Shown: one piece after another, positions 45,948-55,767 of the stretch
Layout of the letters: each line of letters opens with the position of its first letter
Position numbering within the stretch: the stretch's first letter is position 1
From: Sneathiella chungangensis
Lineage (GTDB): Bacteria; Pseudomonadota; Alphaproteobacteria; Sneathiellales; Sneathiellaceae
Reading direction: 5' to 3'
Length of the DNA stretch: 64,000 bases
Assembly (NCBI RefSeq): GCF_009882935.1
Contig: NZ_WTVA01000001.1
Span: 820,238-884,237, forward strand
Notes under the pieces: model-generated
The model's database searches: none
What the model was told of the DNA's origin: nothing
Seen by the model: the letters and a program-made list of their open reading frames with translations, nothing else
Made by a program: the position numbers and the translations under genes

Positions 45948-46601
45948 ATGCCCGACCCCCTTGGTGATATCAGCTATACCTGGCCCTTCTACGCCGCCGC
46001 CGTCATCGGCTATCTCGTCGGATCGATCCCGTTTGGATTAGTGCTCACGAAGTTGGCCGGGCTCGGCGATGTGCGGAAAATCGGCTCGGGCAATATCGGC
46101 GCGACCAATGTGCTCCGGACCGGCAACAAGGGCCTTGCGCTGGCAACGCTCCTGCTCGATGGCGGCAAGGGGGCGATTGTCGTCATCCTCGCCAATATGT
46201 TTTTCACGCAGGATTACGCGGTGATGGCGGGCGGTGGCGCCTTTCTCGGCCATCTCTTTCCCGTCTGGCTGAAATTCAAGGGCGGCAAGGGCGTCGCGAC
46301 CTTTATCGGCGTGATGCTGGCGATCAGCTGGCCCGCGGGGCTTGGCGTCGCGCTCACCTGGCTGCTGACCGCGCTGATCTTCCGGATTTCCTCTCTCGCC
46401 GCGCTGGTCAGCGCCGCGCTCGCGCCCGTCTATCTCTATCTCCTGCAGATATACTCCCCCTTTGGCGACACCTATTACGGCGATACCCAGCGCATCGAGT
46501 TCGCAACCCTGATGGCGATCCTCATTTATCTCCGTCACCGGCAGAATATCGCCCGCCTTCTCAAGGGTGAGGAACCCCGCATCGGCAAAAAGAAATCCTG
46601 A
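45948..46601 (+). CDS. plsY: glycerol-3-phosphate acyltransferase PlsY
   Basis: A 217-residue inner-membrane enzyme that transfers an acyl group from acyl phosphate to glycerol-3-phosphate, the first step in phospholipid synthesis. The three conserved motifs are GSIPFGLVLTK, GSGNIGATNVLRTGNKG and GHLFPVWLKFKGGKGVATFI. Five membrane segments are evident. A strong TAGGAGG lies upstream of the ATG. It begins 11 bases after the dihydroorotase-like gene and is probably co-transcribed. Confidence 0.95.
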   Translation: MPDPLGDISYTWPFYAAAVIGYLVGSIPFGLVLTKLAGLGDVRKIGSGNIGATNVLRTGNKGLALATLLLDGGKGAIVVILANMFFTQDYAVMAGGGAFLGHLFPVWLKFKGGKGVATFIGVMLAISWPAGLGVALTWLLTALIFRISSLAALVSAALAPVYLYLLQIYSPFGDTYYGDTQRIEFATLMAILIYLRHRQNIARLLKGEEPRIGKKKS

Positions 46602-46665
46602 TTTCCGGTTGAATTGAATTCCCATTCCACTTACCTATAAGAGAGGTTGGGATCGGGAATTATCG

Positions 46666-47409
46666 ATGAAATCCGCAACGCCGCAAATCACGGACGCCAA
46701 TGTTCGCCGGCTGCAGCAATTGCAGGACGCGGTCGATAGCGCTTTTTCCACCCACGTCAGCCGCCACAAGGCGGAGATTGAGCGGCATCACGCGTATTTC
46801 CGGGAGAATTTTCCCCTGCTCGGCCTCGATCTTCGCGCCGGGGACGGCGATGCGGCGGTCGAGGAACAGGAACAGGAACAGGAACAGGATCCCGTACCGA
46901 CGACGAGCGATGAGATAACGGAAGAAGCGACAGCAATGACGGCGGATCAGGAAAACGAGGACCCGATGCCGGAAGGCGATCCTTCCGCGCCGGCACCGGC
47001 CACCGGGGAAACTCCCGCAATCAACTGGCGTCAGCTGCGGCGGGAACTGCCAAGGCGCGGTCTCCGGCGGCGGCATGGCACGCCCCGCCGTCAAACAGTC
47101 GCAGCCAAGAGCAGCCCCGCCGCACCGCCGGAGCCCCCTGCGGCGCGCCCCGTTGCTCCGCCCCCCACCGGGCCCGACACGGAGGAAGAGAATCGGGTGC
47201 TCGATGAAATCGCAAAATTCGAAGCCATGCTCGCGGCCAGAAAGCCACCCGCCGAGGCACAGGAGCCACCGCAATCCGCGCCGGAGCCTGTGACGGATGG
47301 GGCGGCCGCGACGCCGCCGCCTCGCCGTTTCTCATTCGGGAGCCTCTTCGATCTCGCGCCGCGCTTTCGCGATGCCCAGGCAAAGGATGGCGGCGACAGG
47401 GAGGGCTGA
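46666..47409 (+). CDS. hypothetical low-complexity protein
   Basis: A 247-residue predicted protein. The N-terminus (DANVRRLQQLQDAVDSAFST) is helical, an Asp/Glu-rich section contains repeated Glu-Gln dipeptides, the middle is basic (RRELPRRGLRRRHGTPRRQ), and the rest is rich in Pro and Ala with one helix (ENRVLDEIAKFEAMLAARK). It looks largely disordered and no domain is recognised. The gene lies between plsY and dprA on the same strand. The Glu-Gln section is encoded by a short hexanucleotide repeat that could vary in number. Confidence 0.55.
   Translation: MKSATPQITDANVRRLQQLQDAVDSAFSTHVSRHKAEIERHHAYFRENFPLLGLDLRAGDGDAAVEEQEQEQEQDPVPTTSDEITEEATAMTADQENEDPMPEGDPSAPAPATGETPAINWRQLRRELPRRGLRRRHGTPRRQTVAAKSSPAAPPEPPAARPVAPPPTGPDTEEENRVLDEIAKFEAMLAARKPPAEAQEPPQSAPEPVTDGAAATPPPRRFSFGSLFDLAPRFRDAQAKDGGDREG
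46863..46889 (+). repeat. hexanucleotide tandem repeat (GGAACA)x4.5
   Basis: Four complete GGAACA units plus GGA, in frame, encode alternating Glu and Gln in the hypothetical protein at 46666. Changes in copy number would keep the frame. Confidence 0.85.
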
Positions 47410-47482
47410 CCCGGCCATAACGCGCATAACATCCAGCAGAATTCAATTGACGCGTTTCGCCATCTCCTGTCATCTTCGCGCG

Positions 47483-48604
47483 ATGGAAAATATTCGCGAA
47501 CTGTCAAAGGGCGAACGGCTGGACTGGCTGCGGCTGATCCGCTCGGAAAATGTCGGACCGGTGACGTTTTTCCAGCTGATCGCCCGCTTCGGGACGGCGG
47601 CGAAGGCGCTCGACGCGCTGCCCGAGCTTGCGCGACGCGGCGGCCGCAAGAAGCCGATCCGCCTCCATCCCGCCGGTCAGGCCGCCCGCGAGCTGGAGAC
47701 GCTGGAGCTGTTCGGCGGACGCATGGTCGCGGCCTGCGAGCCCGACTATCCGGCGGCACTCCGCATGATTGCCGATCCGCCGCCGGTCCTGTCCCTCCGT
47801 GGCCATGCCCAGCTGTTGAACCGGGACATCCTCGCCATCGTCGGCGCACGCAATGCCTCCGCCGTTGCGATCCGCCTGACCCGCCAGATCGCCGAGGGGG
47901 TCTCACGCGAAAACATCGTCATTGCCTCCGGCCTCGCCCGCGGGATCGACACGGCGGCGCATGTGGCCTCGCTGGCGGGCGGGACCATCGGTGTTGTCGG
48001 CGGCGGGCTCGACTATCCCTATCCGAAAGAAAACCAGCCGCTGCAGGAAGAAATCTACGGGCGCGGCTGCGTGATCGCCGAACAGCCCCTCGGCACGGTG
48101 CCGCAGGCCCGCCATTTTCCGCGCCGCAACCGGATCATTTCGGGCCTCGCGCTTGGCGTGCTGGTGGTCGAGGCCTCGCCGCGCTCAGGCTCGCTGATCA
48201 CCGCGCGCATGGCGCTCGAGCAGGGGCGCGATGTCTTCGCGGTGCCCGGATCGCCGATGGATCCGCGCGCCAAGGGCACCAACAACCTGATCCGCAACGG
48301 CGCGGCACTGATCGAAAGCGCGGAGGATATCATCTCGGCCCTCGAAAGCATCCGCCGCCGCCCCTTGCGCGAGCCGGAGCAACCGCTCCACCCCCTCTTC
48401 GATCCCGCGCAACCGGCGGAACAGGAGCTGGACCGGACACGGCCCGACGTTATCTCCTATCTCAGTCCCACGCCCATCGAAATCGACGAGATTATCCGTC
48501 TCACCGGGCAGCCGCCTTCCGTCATTTTAACGATTTTACTTGAACTGGAACTGGCAGGCAGAATAGAACGCCATTTCGGAAACAGGGTTTCCATCGCCCC
48601 CTAG
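47483..48604 (+). CDS. dprA: DNA-processing protein DprA
   Basis: A 373-residue single-strand DNA binding protein that loads RecA on incoming DNA during transformation. An N-terminal SAM-like helical domain (LDWLRLIRSENVGPVTFFQL) precedes the Rossmann core with ILAIVGARNASAVAIRLTRQ, IASGLARGIDTAAHVASL, GGLDYPYPKEN and SGSLITARMALEQGRDVFAV. The C-terminal winged-helix (DML1-like) domain is SPTPIEIDEIIRLTGQPPSV. The frame is open upstream, but the ATG at 47483 yields the standard family start. Confidence 0.93.
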   Translation: MENIRELSKGERLDWLRLIRSENVGPVTFFQLIARFGTAAKALDALPELARRGGRKKPIRLHPAGQAARELETLELFGGRMVAACEPDYPAALRMIADPPPVLSLRGHAQLLNRDILAIVGARNASAVAIRLTRQIAEGVSRENIVIASGLARGIDTAAHVASLAGGTIGVVGGGLDYPYPKENQPLQEEIYGRGCVIAEQPLGTVPQARHFPRRNRIISGLALGVLVVEASPRSGSLITARMALEQGRDVFAVPGSPMDPRAKGTNNLIRNGAALIESAEDIISALESIRRRPLREPEQPLHPLFDPAQPAEQELDRTRPDVISYLSPTPIEIDEIIRLTGQPPSVILTILLELELAGRIERHFGNRVSIAP

Positions 48605-48672
48605 CGTCTCTATATAACACGGGATAATGCGAAAAAACGGCCCTCAAAACATAGGAAGCCTGCGGTATTGAT

Positions 48673-51282
48673 ATGAATGTTGTCGTCGTCGAATCTCCTG
48701 CAAAAGCCAAGACCATTAACAAGTATCTGGGCAAGGACTATACGGTTCTGGCGTCCTACGGGCATATCCGCGACCTGCCATCGAAGGACGGATCGGTCGA
48801 ACCGGACCAGGATTTCGCCATGCATTATCAGAATGATGCGAAGTCGGCGAAGCATATAAAGGCCATCGCCGACGCCCTGCAAGGTGCCGAAAACCTCTAT
48901 CTCGCCACTGACCCGGATCGCGAAGGGGAAGCCATCGCCTGGCATGTGCTGAAGGTGATGGAGGAGAAGAAAAAGCTCAAAGGCGCGAAGGTGAGCCGCG
49001 TCGTCTTCAACGAGATTACCAAGCGCGCGGTGCTGGAGGGAATCGCCCATCCGCGCGAGCTGGACATGAACCTCGTCAATGCGCAGCAGGCCCGCCGCGC
49101 CCTCGATTATCTCGTCGGCTTTACCCTGTCGCCGGTTCTCTGGCGCAAATTGCCGGGCGCGAAATCGGCCGGCCGCGTGCAATCGGTGGCGCTCCGCCTC
49201 ATCTGCGAGCGCGAACTCGAGATCGACGCCTTTACGGCGGAGGAATACTGGACGATCGATGCGGATTTCCTGACCGACAAGAAGGACAAGATCACCGCGC
49301 GCCTGACGCATCTTGCGAACAAGAAGCTCGATAAATTCGACCTTCCCAACGCGGAAACGGCAAAAGCGGCCGCGGAGAAAGTCCGCGCCGGATCCTTTTC
49401 CATCGCCGATGTCACGCAGAAACCGGCAAAGCGCAACCCCTCCCCGCCCTTCACGACCTCAACCCTGCAGCAGGAAGCCTCCCGCAAGCTGGGATTCGGG
49501 GCGAAGCGGACGATGATGGTCGCGCAAAAGCTGTATGAAGGCTTCAACCTCGGCGGCGAGACACAGGGCCTGATCACCTATATGCGGACCGACGGTGTCA
49601 GCCTGGCGATGGAGGCGATGCACAGCGCCCGCGACGTGATCGCGAGCGAGTATGGCAAGGAATATGTGCCGGAGAAGCCGCGCTTTTACAAATCGAAATC
49701 CAAGAACGCGCAGGAGGCCCATGAGGCCATCCGCCCGACGGATCTGTCGCGCACCCCGGCGATGGTCGCGAAATATCTCGATTCAGAGCATCTGCGCCTT
49801 TATGAGCTGATCTGGAAGCGGACGATCGCCAGCCAGATGGAAAGCGCGCAGCTCGAACGCACGACCATCGATTTCAGCGATGGCGAGGGCCAGATTTTAC
49901 GCGCGACCGGCAGTGTCGTCCGCTTTCCGGGCTTCCTCAAGCTCTACGAGGAAGGCCGCGACGATGTATCGGATGACGAGAACGGCAATCGCCTGCCCGC
50001 CGTCAAGGCCGGGGAAAATGTCGCGACGGACAAGGTCCGCGAGGACCAGCATTTCACCGAGCCGCCGCCCCGCTATTCGGAAGCGAGCCTGGTGAAAAAG
50101 CTGGAAGAGCTCGGCATCGGCCGCCCCTCCACCTATGCCTCCATTATCTCGGTTCTGCAGGACCGCGACTATGTGAAGATCGAGCAGAAACGCTTTATCC
50201 CCGAGGATAAGGGACAGCTCGTCACCGCCTTTCTGTCCTCCTTCTTCACGCGCTATGTGGAATATGATTTCACGGCGCAGCTGGAAGAAAAGCTCGACGA
50301 TATCACGGCGGCGAAAATTGATTGGAAACAGGTGCTGCGCGACTTCTGGTTTGACTTTAACACATTGGTCGAAGGCACGGCGGAACTTCGTGTTTCCGAC
50401 GTTCTGGAGGAGCTCAACCGGGTTCTCGCGCCGCATATCTTTCCGCCGACCGAGGATGGAAAAGACCCGCGCGCCTGCCCGAAATGCGACGACGGGCGAC
50501 TTAGCCTCAAGACCGGGCGTTTCGGCGCCTTTATCGGCTGCTCCAACTATCCCAACTGCCGCTTCACGCGCAAACTCGGCGAGAGCGAGGATGAGGCCGG
50601 CGATACAACGGATGAAGGCCCGAAGGAACTCGGCCAGGATCCGGAGAGCGGCCTGATGATCACGCTGCGGCGGGGTCCCTACGGCCCCTATCTGCAACTT
50701 GGCGAGCCCGAGCCGAAGAAGAAGCCAAAGCGTGTCTCCATTCCGAAAGACATCCCGCTCGAAAGCCTCGATTTCGATCTGGCGGTCCAGCTGATCGGCC
50801 TGCCGCGCGAGATCGGCCCGCATCCCGAGACCGGCTCGATGATCACCGCCGGGCTTGGCCGCTATGGCCCCTATGTGGAGAGCGACCGGAAATACGGCAA
50901 GCTTACGAACAGCATGGAAGTGCTGACGGTCGGCATGAACCGCGCGGTCGAGCTTCTGGCCGAGGCGAAAGGCCGCGGCGGCGGCAGTGGCGGGCGCGGC
51001 GCGGCACCCCTTCGCGTCGTCGGTCCGCATCCGGCGGACGGTGCCGATATCAATGTGAAGGACGGTCGCTACGGCGCCTATGTCACCCATGGCGGCATCA
51101 ATGCGACGATCCCGAAGGGTTCCGATCCGATGACCATCACACTGGAGGATGCGGTCAAGCTGCTGGCCGAGCGCGCCGAGAAGAGCGGCAAGAAACCGAA
51201 GCTCGCGAAAAAGGCGGCAAAGGCAAAACCGGCGGCGAAGAAGAAGCCCGCATCGAAAAAACCGGCGGCGGCGGCGGAATGA
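48673..51282 (+). CDS. topA: DNA topoisomerase I
   Basis: An 869-residue type IA topoisomerase that relaxes negative supercoils. The TOPRIM domain begins NVVVVESPAKAKTINKYLG and has the acidic triad in LATDPDREGEAIAWHVL. The catalytic Tyr lies in GLITYMRTDGVSLAMEAM. A four-Cys zinc ribbon is at the C-terminal side (ACPKCDDGRLSLK and CSNYPNCRF), followed by three shorter TopA C-terminal repeats (LRRGPYGPYLQLG, GLGRYGPYVE, KDGRYGAYVTHGG), and the protein ends in a Lys/Ala-rich tail. It follows dprA after 68 bases, a common alphaproteobacterial order. Confidence 0.95.
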   Translation: MNVVVVESPAKAKTINKYLGKDYTVLASYGHIRDLPSKDGSVEPDQDFAMHYQNDAKSAKHIKAIADALQGAENLYLATDPDREGEAIAWHVLKVMEEKKKLKGAKVSRVVFNEITKRAVLEGIAHPRELDMNLVNAQQARRALDYLVGFTLSPVLWRKLPGAKSAGRVQSVALRLICERELEIDAFTAEEYWTIDADFLTDKKDKITARLTHLANKKLDKFDLPNAETAKAAAEKVRAGSFSIADVTQKPAKRNPSPPFTTSTLQQEASRKLGFGAKRTMMVAQKLYEGFNLGGETQGLITYMRTDGVSLAMEAMHSARDVIASEYGKEYVPEKPRFYKSKSKNAQEAHEAIRPTDLSRTPAMVAKYLDSEHLRLYELIWKRTIASQMESAQLERTTIDFSDGEGQILRATGSVVRFPGFLKLYEEGRDDVSDDENGNRLPAVKAGENVATDKVREDQHFTEPPPRYSEASLVKKLEELGIGRPSTYASIISVLQDRDYVKIEQKRFIPEDKGQLVTAFLSSFFTRYVEYDFTAQLEEKLDDITAAKIDWKQVLRDFWFDFNTLVEGTAELRVSDVLEELNRVLAPHIFPPTEDGKDPRACPKCDDGRLSLKTGRFGAFIGCSNYPNCRFTRKLGESEDEAGDTTDEGPKELGQDPESGLMITLRRGPYGPYLQLGEPEPKKKPKRVSIPKDIPLESLDFDLAVQLIGLPREIGPHPETGSMITAGLGRYGPYVESDRKYGKLTNSMEVLTVGMNRAVELLAEAKGRGGGSGGRGAAPLRVVGPHPADGADINVKDGRYGAYVTHGGINATIPKGSDPMTITLEDAVKLLAERAEKSGKKPKLAKKAAKAKPAAKKKPASKKPAAAAE

Positions 51283-51313
51283 GTCGCCCCCTCTTGACAG
51301 AAAACGGGATATT

Positions 51314-53617
51314 TTGAGCCCCAAATCTTCGAAACAGGATCATCTGCCAACCAAGGAGCAGGTCCGCAGCTTTATCGATGAAAGCGAAACCCCCGTCGGC
51401 AAGCGGGAGATCGCCCGCGCCTTCAATATCAAGGGCGCGGACCGGATCTATCTCAAAAAGCTGCTGAAGGAGCTTGTCGACGAAGGTCATCTCGAAAAAG
51501 GCCGCAAGCGTGAGCTGGCCCCGGCCGGGGCGCTGCCCGCCGTCGCGGTGATCGAGGTTGAGCGGCTGGACAAGGGCGGTGAACCCGTCGCCCGTCCCGT
51601 CAGCTGGCAGGAAGACGGCAAGCCGCCCCTCATCTACATTGTCCCGCAGGGCCGCGCGCGCAGCTCGGCGCCGGGGGTCGGCGACCGCCTGCTCGCCCGT
51701 CTCGCACGGCAGAAGGACGGTACCTACGAGGCGCGCGTCATCCGCCATCTCGAAGCCGCCGCCGGACCGGTCCTCGGCGTCTATTCGAAGGTCGGCAAGG
51801 ATGGCCGCGTGCAGCCGACCAACCGCAAGCTCAAGAAGGAAGTCATTGTCCGCGCGGAAAATTCGATGGGCGCGCAAACCGGCGAAGTGGTGCTCTGCGA
51901 CATCCTCCCCGGCAAGGCCTTCGCGCTGCCCGAGGGACGGGTGACCCAGCGTATCGGCCCGATGGGGGACGCCGCGTCGCTCAGCCTGATTGCAATCCAT
52001 GCCCATGGCATCCCGGATGTCTTCGATGACGCCGCCATCAAGGAGGCGCTGGCGGCAAAGCCGGTCTCCCTCGGTAAACGCACGGACTTGCGCGGCCTGC
52101 CGCTGATCACCATCGACCCCGCCGACGCCCGCGACCGCGACGATGCGGTCTGGGCCGCGCCGGATGACGATCCAAACAACGAGGGCGGCTGGCAGGCCAT
52201 CGTCGCCATCGCCGACGTCGCCCATTATGTGACCCATGGCTCCGCCCTCGACAAGGCGGCCCGGTTGCGCGGCAACAGCGTCTATTTCCCGGACCGCGTG
52301 GTGCCGATGCTGCCGCATGAACTCTCCAGCGATCTTTGTTCCCTGCATGAGAATGTCGACCGGCCGGTGATGGCGGTGCGGATGTGGTTCGATGCGGAGG
52401 GCAACAAGCTCCGCCATACATTCATGCGCGCCCTGATGCGCTCCGTCGCCTCCCTCACCTACCGGCAGGCCCAGAACGCCCATGACGGTGAAACCGACGA
52501 CAAGACGGACATGCTCCGCGACGACGTCATCGAACCGCTGTTCTCCGCCTATGCCGCGCTTAAAAAGGCGCGCAAGAAGCGCCAGCCGCTCGATCTTGAC
52601 CTGCCCGAGCGGCAGATCGAGTTTGGCGAGGACGGCTTCATCAAGGCGGTGCACAAGCGCGAGCGGTTCGAGGCGCATATGCTGATCGAGGAATTCATGA
52701 TCCAGGCCAATGTCTCGGCGGCGGAAACGCTGGTGAAGCTGAAGCGGCCCTGCATGTTCCGCGTCCATGAACCGCCCACCGCCGACAAGATGCTGGGCCT
52801 GCATGAGACGCTCGGCGAGATGAATATCCGCTTCGCCAAGGGGCAGGTCGTCACCACGGCGAGCCTCAATCGCGTTCTTGAGCAGGCGGACAGCGAAATC
52901 GACCGCGAGCTGGTCAGTTCCCTGATCCTGCGCAGCCAGTCACAGGCCGTCTACAGCCCGGACAATCTGCATCACTTCGGCCTGCATCTGCAGAATTATG
53001 CGCATTTCACCTCCCCCATCCGGCGCTATGCGGACCTGCTGGTGCACCGCAGCCTGATCGCCGCCCTCAAGCTCGGCGATGGCGGCCTCAAGGACGAGGA
53101 GGCCGTTGAATTCGAGGAGATCGGCACCGATATCTCCGCCAGCGAGCGCCGCGCCATGGTGGCGGAGCGCGAGACGACGGATCGCTTCACCGCCGTCTTC
53201 CTCGCCAACAAGGTCGGGGAGATTTTCCAGGCGAAGGTCTCCGGCGTCACCCGGGCGGGGCTGTTCCTGACCCTTGACGACAGTGGCGCCGACGCCCTCG
53301 CCCCGATTTCCACCCTCGGCAATGACTTTTTCAACTTTGACCCTGAAAAGCATATGCTGATCGGCAAGCGGACGGGGGAGGTTTTCCGCCTTGCCGACCG
53401 CCTCGCCGTGCGCCTGCGCGAGGTCGATATCGTGACAGGCAGCATGATCGTCGAGGTGGAGGACGGCCGCCCCGGAACAGCCGCGAGGACCCGCCGCCCG
53501 CAACCGGGGCGCAAACAGACGTCCCCCGGCAAGGTGCCCCTCAAGGCCGCCAAAAAGAAGAAGCGGACAACCCCCAAGGGCAAGAAACGCGCAACTCGGC
53601 GGCAGGAAAAGCGCTGA
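51314..53617 (+). CDS. rnr: ribonuclease R
   Basis: A 767-residue processive 3'-5' exoribonuclease able to degrade structured RNA. An N-terminal helix-turn-helix (REIARAFNIKGADRIYLKKL) and cold-shock-like domains precede the RNB catalytic domain with the acidic cluster in LITIDPADARDRDDAVWA, ADVAHYVTHGSALDKAA and HFTSPIRRYADLLVHRSL. An S1 domain follows (FQAKVSGVTRAGLFLTLDDS), then a Lys/Arg-rich tail. The likely start is TTG at 51314 with a modest GGGA upstream. It is 31 bases from topA. Confidence 0.92.
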   Translation: MSPKSSKQDHLPTKEQVRSFIDESETPVGKREIARAFNIKGADRIYLKKLLKELVDEGHLEKGRKRELAPAGALPAVAVIEVERLDKGGEPVARPVSWQEDGKPPLIYIVPQGRARSSAPGVGDRLLARLARQKDGTYEARVIRHLEAAAGPVLGVYSKVGKDGRVQPTNRKLKKEVIVRAENSMGAQTGEVVLCDILPGKAFALPEGRVTQRIGPMGDAASLSLIAIHAHGIPDVFDDAAIKEALAAKPVSLGKRTDLRGLPLITIDPADARDRDDAVWAAPDDDPNNEGGWQAIVAIADVAHYVTHGSALDKAARLRGNSVYFPDRVVPMLPHELSSDLCSLHENVDRPVMAVRMWFDAEGNKLRHTFMRALMRSVASLTYRQAQNAHDGETDDKTDMLRDDVIEPLFSAYAALKKARKKRQPLDLDLPERQIEFGEDGFIKAVHKRERFEAHMLIEEFMIQANVSAAETLVKLKRPCMFRVHEPPTADKMLGLHETLGEMNIRFAKGQVVTTASLNRVLEQADSEIDRELVSSLILRSQSQAVYSPDNLHHFGLHLQNYAHFTSPIRRYADLLVHRSLIAALKLGDGGLKDEEAVEFEEIGTDISASERRAMVAERETTDRFTAVFLANKVGEIFQAKVSGVTRAGLFLTLDDSGADALAPISTLGNDFFNFDPEKHMLIGKRTGEVFRLADRLAVRLREVDIVTGSMIVEVEDGRPGTAARTRRPQPGRKQTSPGKVPLKAAKKKKRTTPKGKKRATRRQEKR

Positions 53618-53737
53618 TACTGGCACACGCAGGAAACAGCGAAATTGTTTTCTTGTCATTCCTCTACCACTTGGGATAGAGTTCGCCCTCGCGTCCTATG
53701 AAGAGCCAATCGCGAAATTTTGTGACGGAACTGGAAC

Positions 53738-54493
53738 ATGACCTGGCAGCCGCCCGAAACCTTCGAGGAAAAACTAAAACGCAAGTTTATCCCGCCGCAG
53801 CTCTATATGATATACAGGGTCGGCAAAGAGATGCGGATCGGCGAAAAGGAAATCAAGCTGCTTCCGTTTCTGGTCGACAGAAACAAGGCCGCCGTCGATG
53901 TCGGCGCCCATAAAGGTGTCTGGTCCTATCAGCTGTCGAAAGTCTGCGCCGAGGTGTACGCCTTTGAGCCAAATCCGAAACTTTATCCCGTTCTGGAACA
54001 GAATATTAAGGGCCGGGCAAATCCGCGAAATATTGCGCTGTCGAATTTCACTGGCACGGCGGAATTGCGAATTCCACGAGGCCGGAAAGGCTTCTCCAAC
54101 CAGGGTGGTTCGTTGAGTGAAGTGAAGGTGTCGGCAAACTATAAAAGCGTCGAGGTGGGCGCGGAAAAGCTTGATAATCTTGGAATTCAGAATATCGGTT
54201 TCATGAAGGTTGATGTCGAGGGACATGAACTCGCCGTTCTGGAAGGCGCGCGGGAAACTCTCGCACGGGACAAACCCGTGATGATCGTCGAGATGGAAGA
54301 AGCTCATGCCAAAAGGCCGATCGAGGAACTGACTTCAGCGGTGGAAGCTTACGGATACGACGCTTTCGCGATGAAGAACGGCATACTGACACGATTTTGG
54401 AACATTGATATGGAGAAACATCACCGTCACGCGAAAAAAAGGGACGATTATATCTTCAACTTCGTTTTCCTGCCGTCGAAAGTTACTCGATAA
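53738..54493 (+). CDS. FkbM family methyltransferase
   Basis: A 251-residue SAM-dependent methyltransferase. Motif I is AAVDVGAHKGVWSYQLSKVC, followed by AFEPNPKLYPVLEQNIKG, the FkbM hallmark FMKVDVEGHELAVLEGA, and MIVEMEEAHAKRP. Family members methylate hydroxyl groups of sugars or secondary metabolites; the substrate here is not evident. It stands alone between rnr and the DUF983 gene, without clear co-transcription. Base composition is slightly lower in GC than neighbouring genes. Confidence 0.88.
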   Translation: MTWQPPETFEEKLKRKFIPPQLYMIYRVGKEMRIGEKEIKLLPFLVDRNKAAVDVGAHKGVWSYQLSKVCAEVYAFEPNPKLYPVLEQNIKGRANPRNIALSNFTGTAELRIPRGRKGFSNQGGSLSEVKVSANYKSVEVGAEKLDNLGIQNIGFMKVDVEGHELAVLEGARETLARDKPVMIVEMEEAHAKRPIEELTSAVEAYGYDAFAMKNGILTRFWNIDMEKHHRHAKKRDDYIFNFVFLPSKVTR

Positions 54494-54601
54494 GTCCGAC
54501 TGACATCTGCGGCAGAGTGTCGCAAAGCCCTTTTCATCATATAAATCAGGCTTATGTGATGCTAATATTCATCGCATCAGTTTGGAAGAAGCAGGGTTTA
54601 A

Positions 54602-54985
54602 ATGGAAATTGCAGCAGCCCCCAGATCAGTATGGCAGGCCATGATGAATGGTCTTCGCCAGCGTTGCCCGGATTGCGGCAAGGGTCAGGTTTTCGGAAAA
54701 TATATCAAGGTGAACCACACCTGCGATCATTGCGGACTGGAGCTGCATCACCAGCGCGCGGATGACGCGCCGCCCTATTTCACCATGCTGATCGTCCTTC
54801 ATTTCGTGCTCTCCGGCATGCTCACGGTCGAGCAGGCCTACAGCCCCGCCACCTGGGTGCAACTGACGATCTGGCTGCCGGTCTCGCTGATCTCGGCGCT
54901 CTGGCTGCTGCCCCGGGTCAAGGGGGCGCTCATCGGTATCCAGTGGGCCCGCCAGATGCATGGCTTCGGGGGCGATTTCACGTAA
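54602..54985 (+). CDS. DUF983 family zinc-ribbon membrane protein
   Basis: A 127-residue protein with an N-terminal four-Cys zinc ribbon (RQRCPDCGKGQVFGKYIK, then CDHCGLELHHQRADDAPPYF) followed by two membrane segments (FTMLIVLHFVLSGMLTVEQA and VQLTIWLPVSLISALWLLPR). This is the DUF983 layout; function is unknown, with some links to cytochrome oxidase assembly regions in alphaproteobacteria. AGGG lies ahead of the ATG. The first NUDIX gene follows 62 bases downstream on the same strand. Confidence 0.88.
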   Translation: MEIAAAPRSVWQAMMNGLRQRCPDCGKGQVFGKYIKVNHTCDHCGLELHHQRADDAPPYFTMLIVLHFVLSGMLTVEQAYSPATWVQLTIWLPVSLISALWLLPRVKGALIGIQWARQMHGFGGDFT

Positions 54986-55047
54986 ACTGACTGGACTTGC
55001 CCGCCCTGCAAGTGCATAGTTGGACGAAAAATGGAAGTCCAACGATC

Positions 55048-55767
55048 ATGAGTACTGAAAGAAAAAGAGCCGTCGCGGAAAGTCGAACCGACGGCAGCAA
55101 AGCCCCCCGCCCGAAAGACGCCGCAACCCTCATCCTTTATCGGCAAAGCAGCAAGAACATCGAAATTCTGATGGGAGAGCGGAGCGGACGGCACAGCTTC
55201 ATGCCCAACACCTATGTGTTTCCGGGCGGTCGCGTCGATGCCAGCGACAGCCGCATCCCCCCGGCCGAGGACCTGCGCGAGGATGTGATGATGCGCCTGC
55301 TGCGCGGCGGCTGCACGCCGGCCCGCGCCCGCGCGCTCGCCATCGCCGCCATTCGTGAAACCTTCGAGGAAACCGGGCTGCGCCTTGCGGGCAACTATTC
55401 ACGGCCACGAAAATCCCGTGTCTCCGTCTGGAATGAGTTCGGAACGGAAACCTGCGGCCCGGACCTCTCGAAGCTCGATTATATCGCCCGCGCCGTGACC
55501 CCGCCCTCGCGCAAGAAACGCTTCAATACGCGGTTTTTTGTTGCCGACGCCGAAACCCTGGAAGGGGAAATCAAAGGCTCCGGTGAATTGCTCGATCTGC
55601 GCTGGGTCACCATCAAGGACGCGCTCAACCTGAATATTCCCGTCATTACAGAGAATATCCTCGGCTATGCGGAAAAATTCCTGAACGACCGCCCGCCGCA
55701 GGACCCGAAGGTGCCCGTTCCCATGTTCATGATGCGCCATGGCAAACGAATTTACGGGGAAGAATGA
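55048..55767 (+). CDS. NUDIX hydrolase, NUDT19-like
   Basis: A 239-residue NUDIX hydrolase. The fold begins with AATLILYRQSSKNIEILMGE, then NTYVFPGGRVDASDS. The NUDIX box is split: about 35 residues separate the GGRVD part from ALAIAAIRETFEETGLRL, which carries the REx2EExG core. Such an insertion is characteristic of NUDT19-like CoA diphosphatases, so CoA or acyl-CoA is a candidate substrate. The ATG at 55048 is preferred to one at 54997. It overlaps the next NUDIX gene by four bases. Confidence 0.86.
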   Translation: MSTERKRAVAESRTDGSKAPRPKDAATLILYRQSSKNIEILMGERSGRHSFMPNTYVFPGGRVDASDSRIPPAEDLREDVMMRLLRGGCTPARARALAIAAIRETFEETGLRLAGNYSRPRKSRVSVWNEFGTETCGPDLSKLDYIARAVTPPSRKKRFNTRFFVADAETLEGEIKGSGELLDLRWVTIKDALNLNIPVITENILGYAEKFLNDRPPQDPKVPVPMFMMRHGKRIYGEE

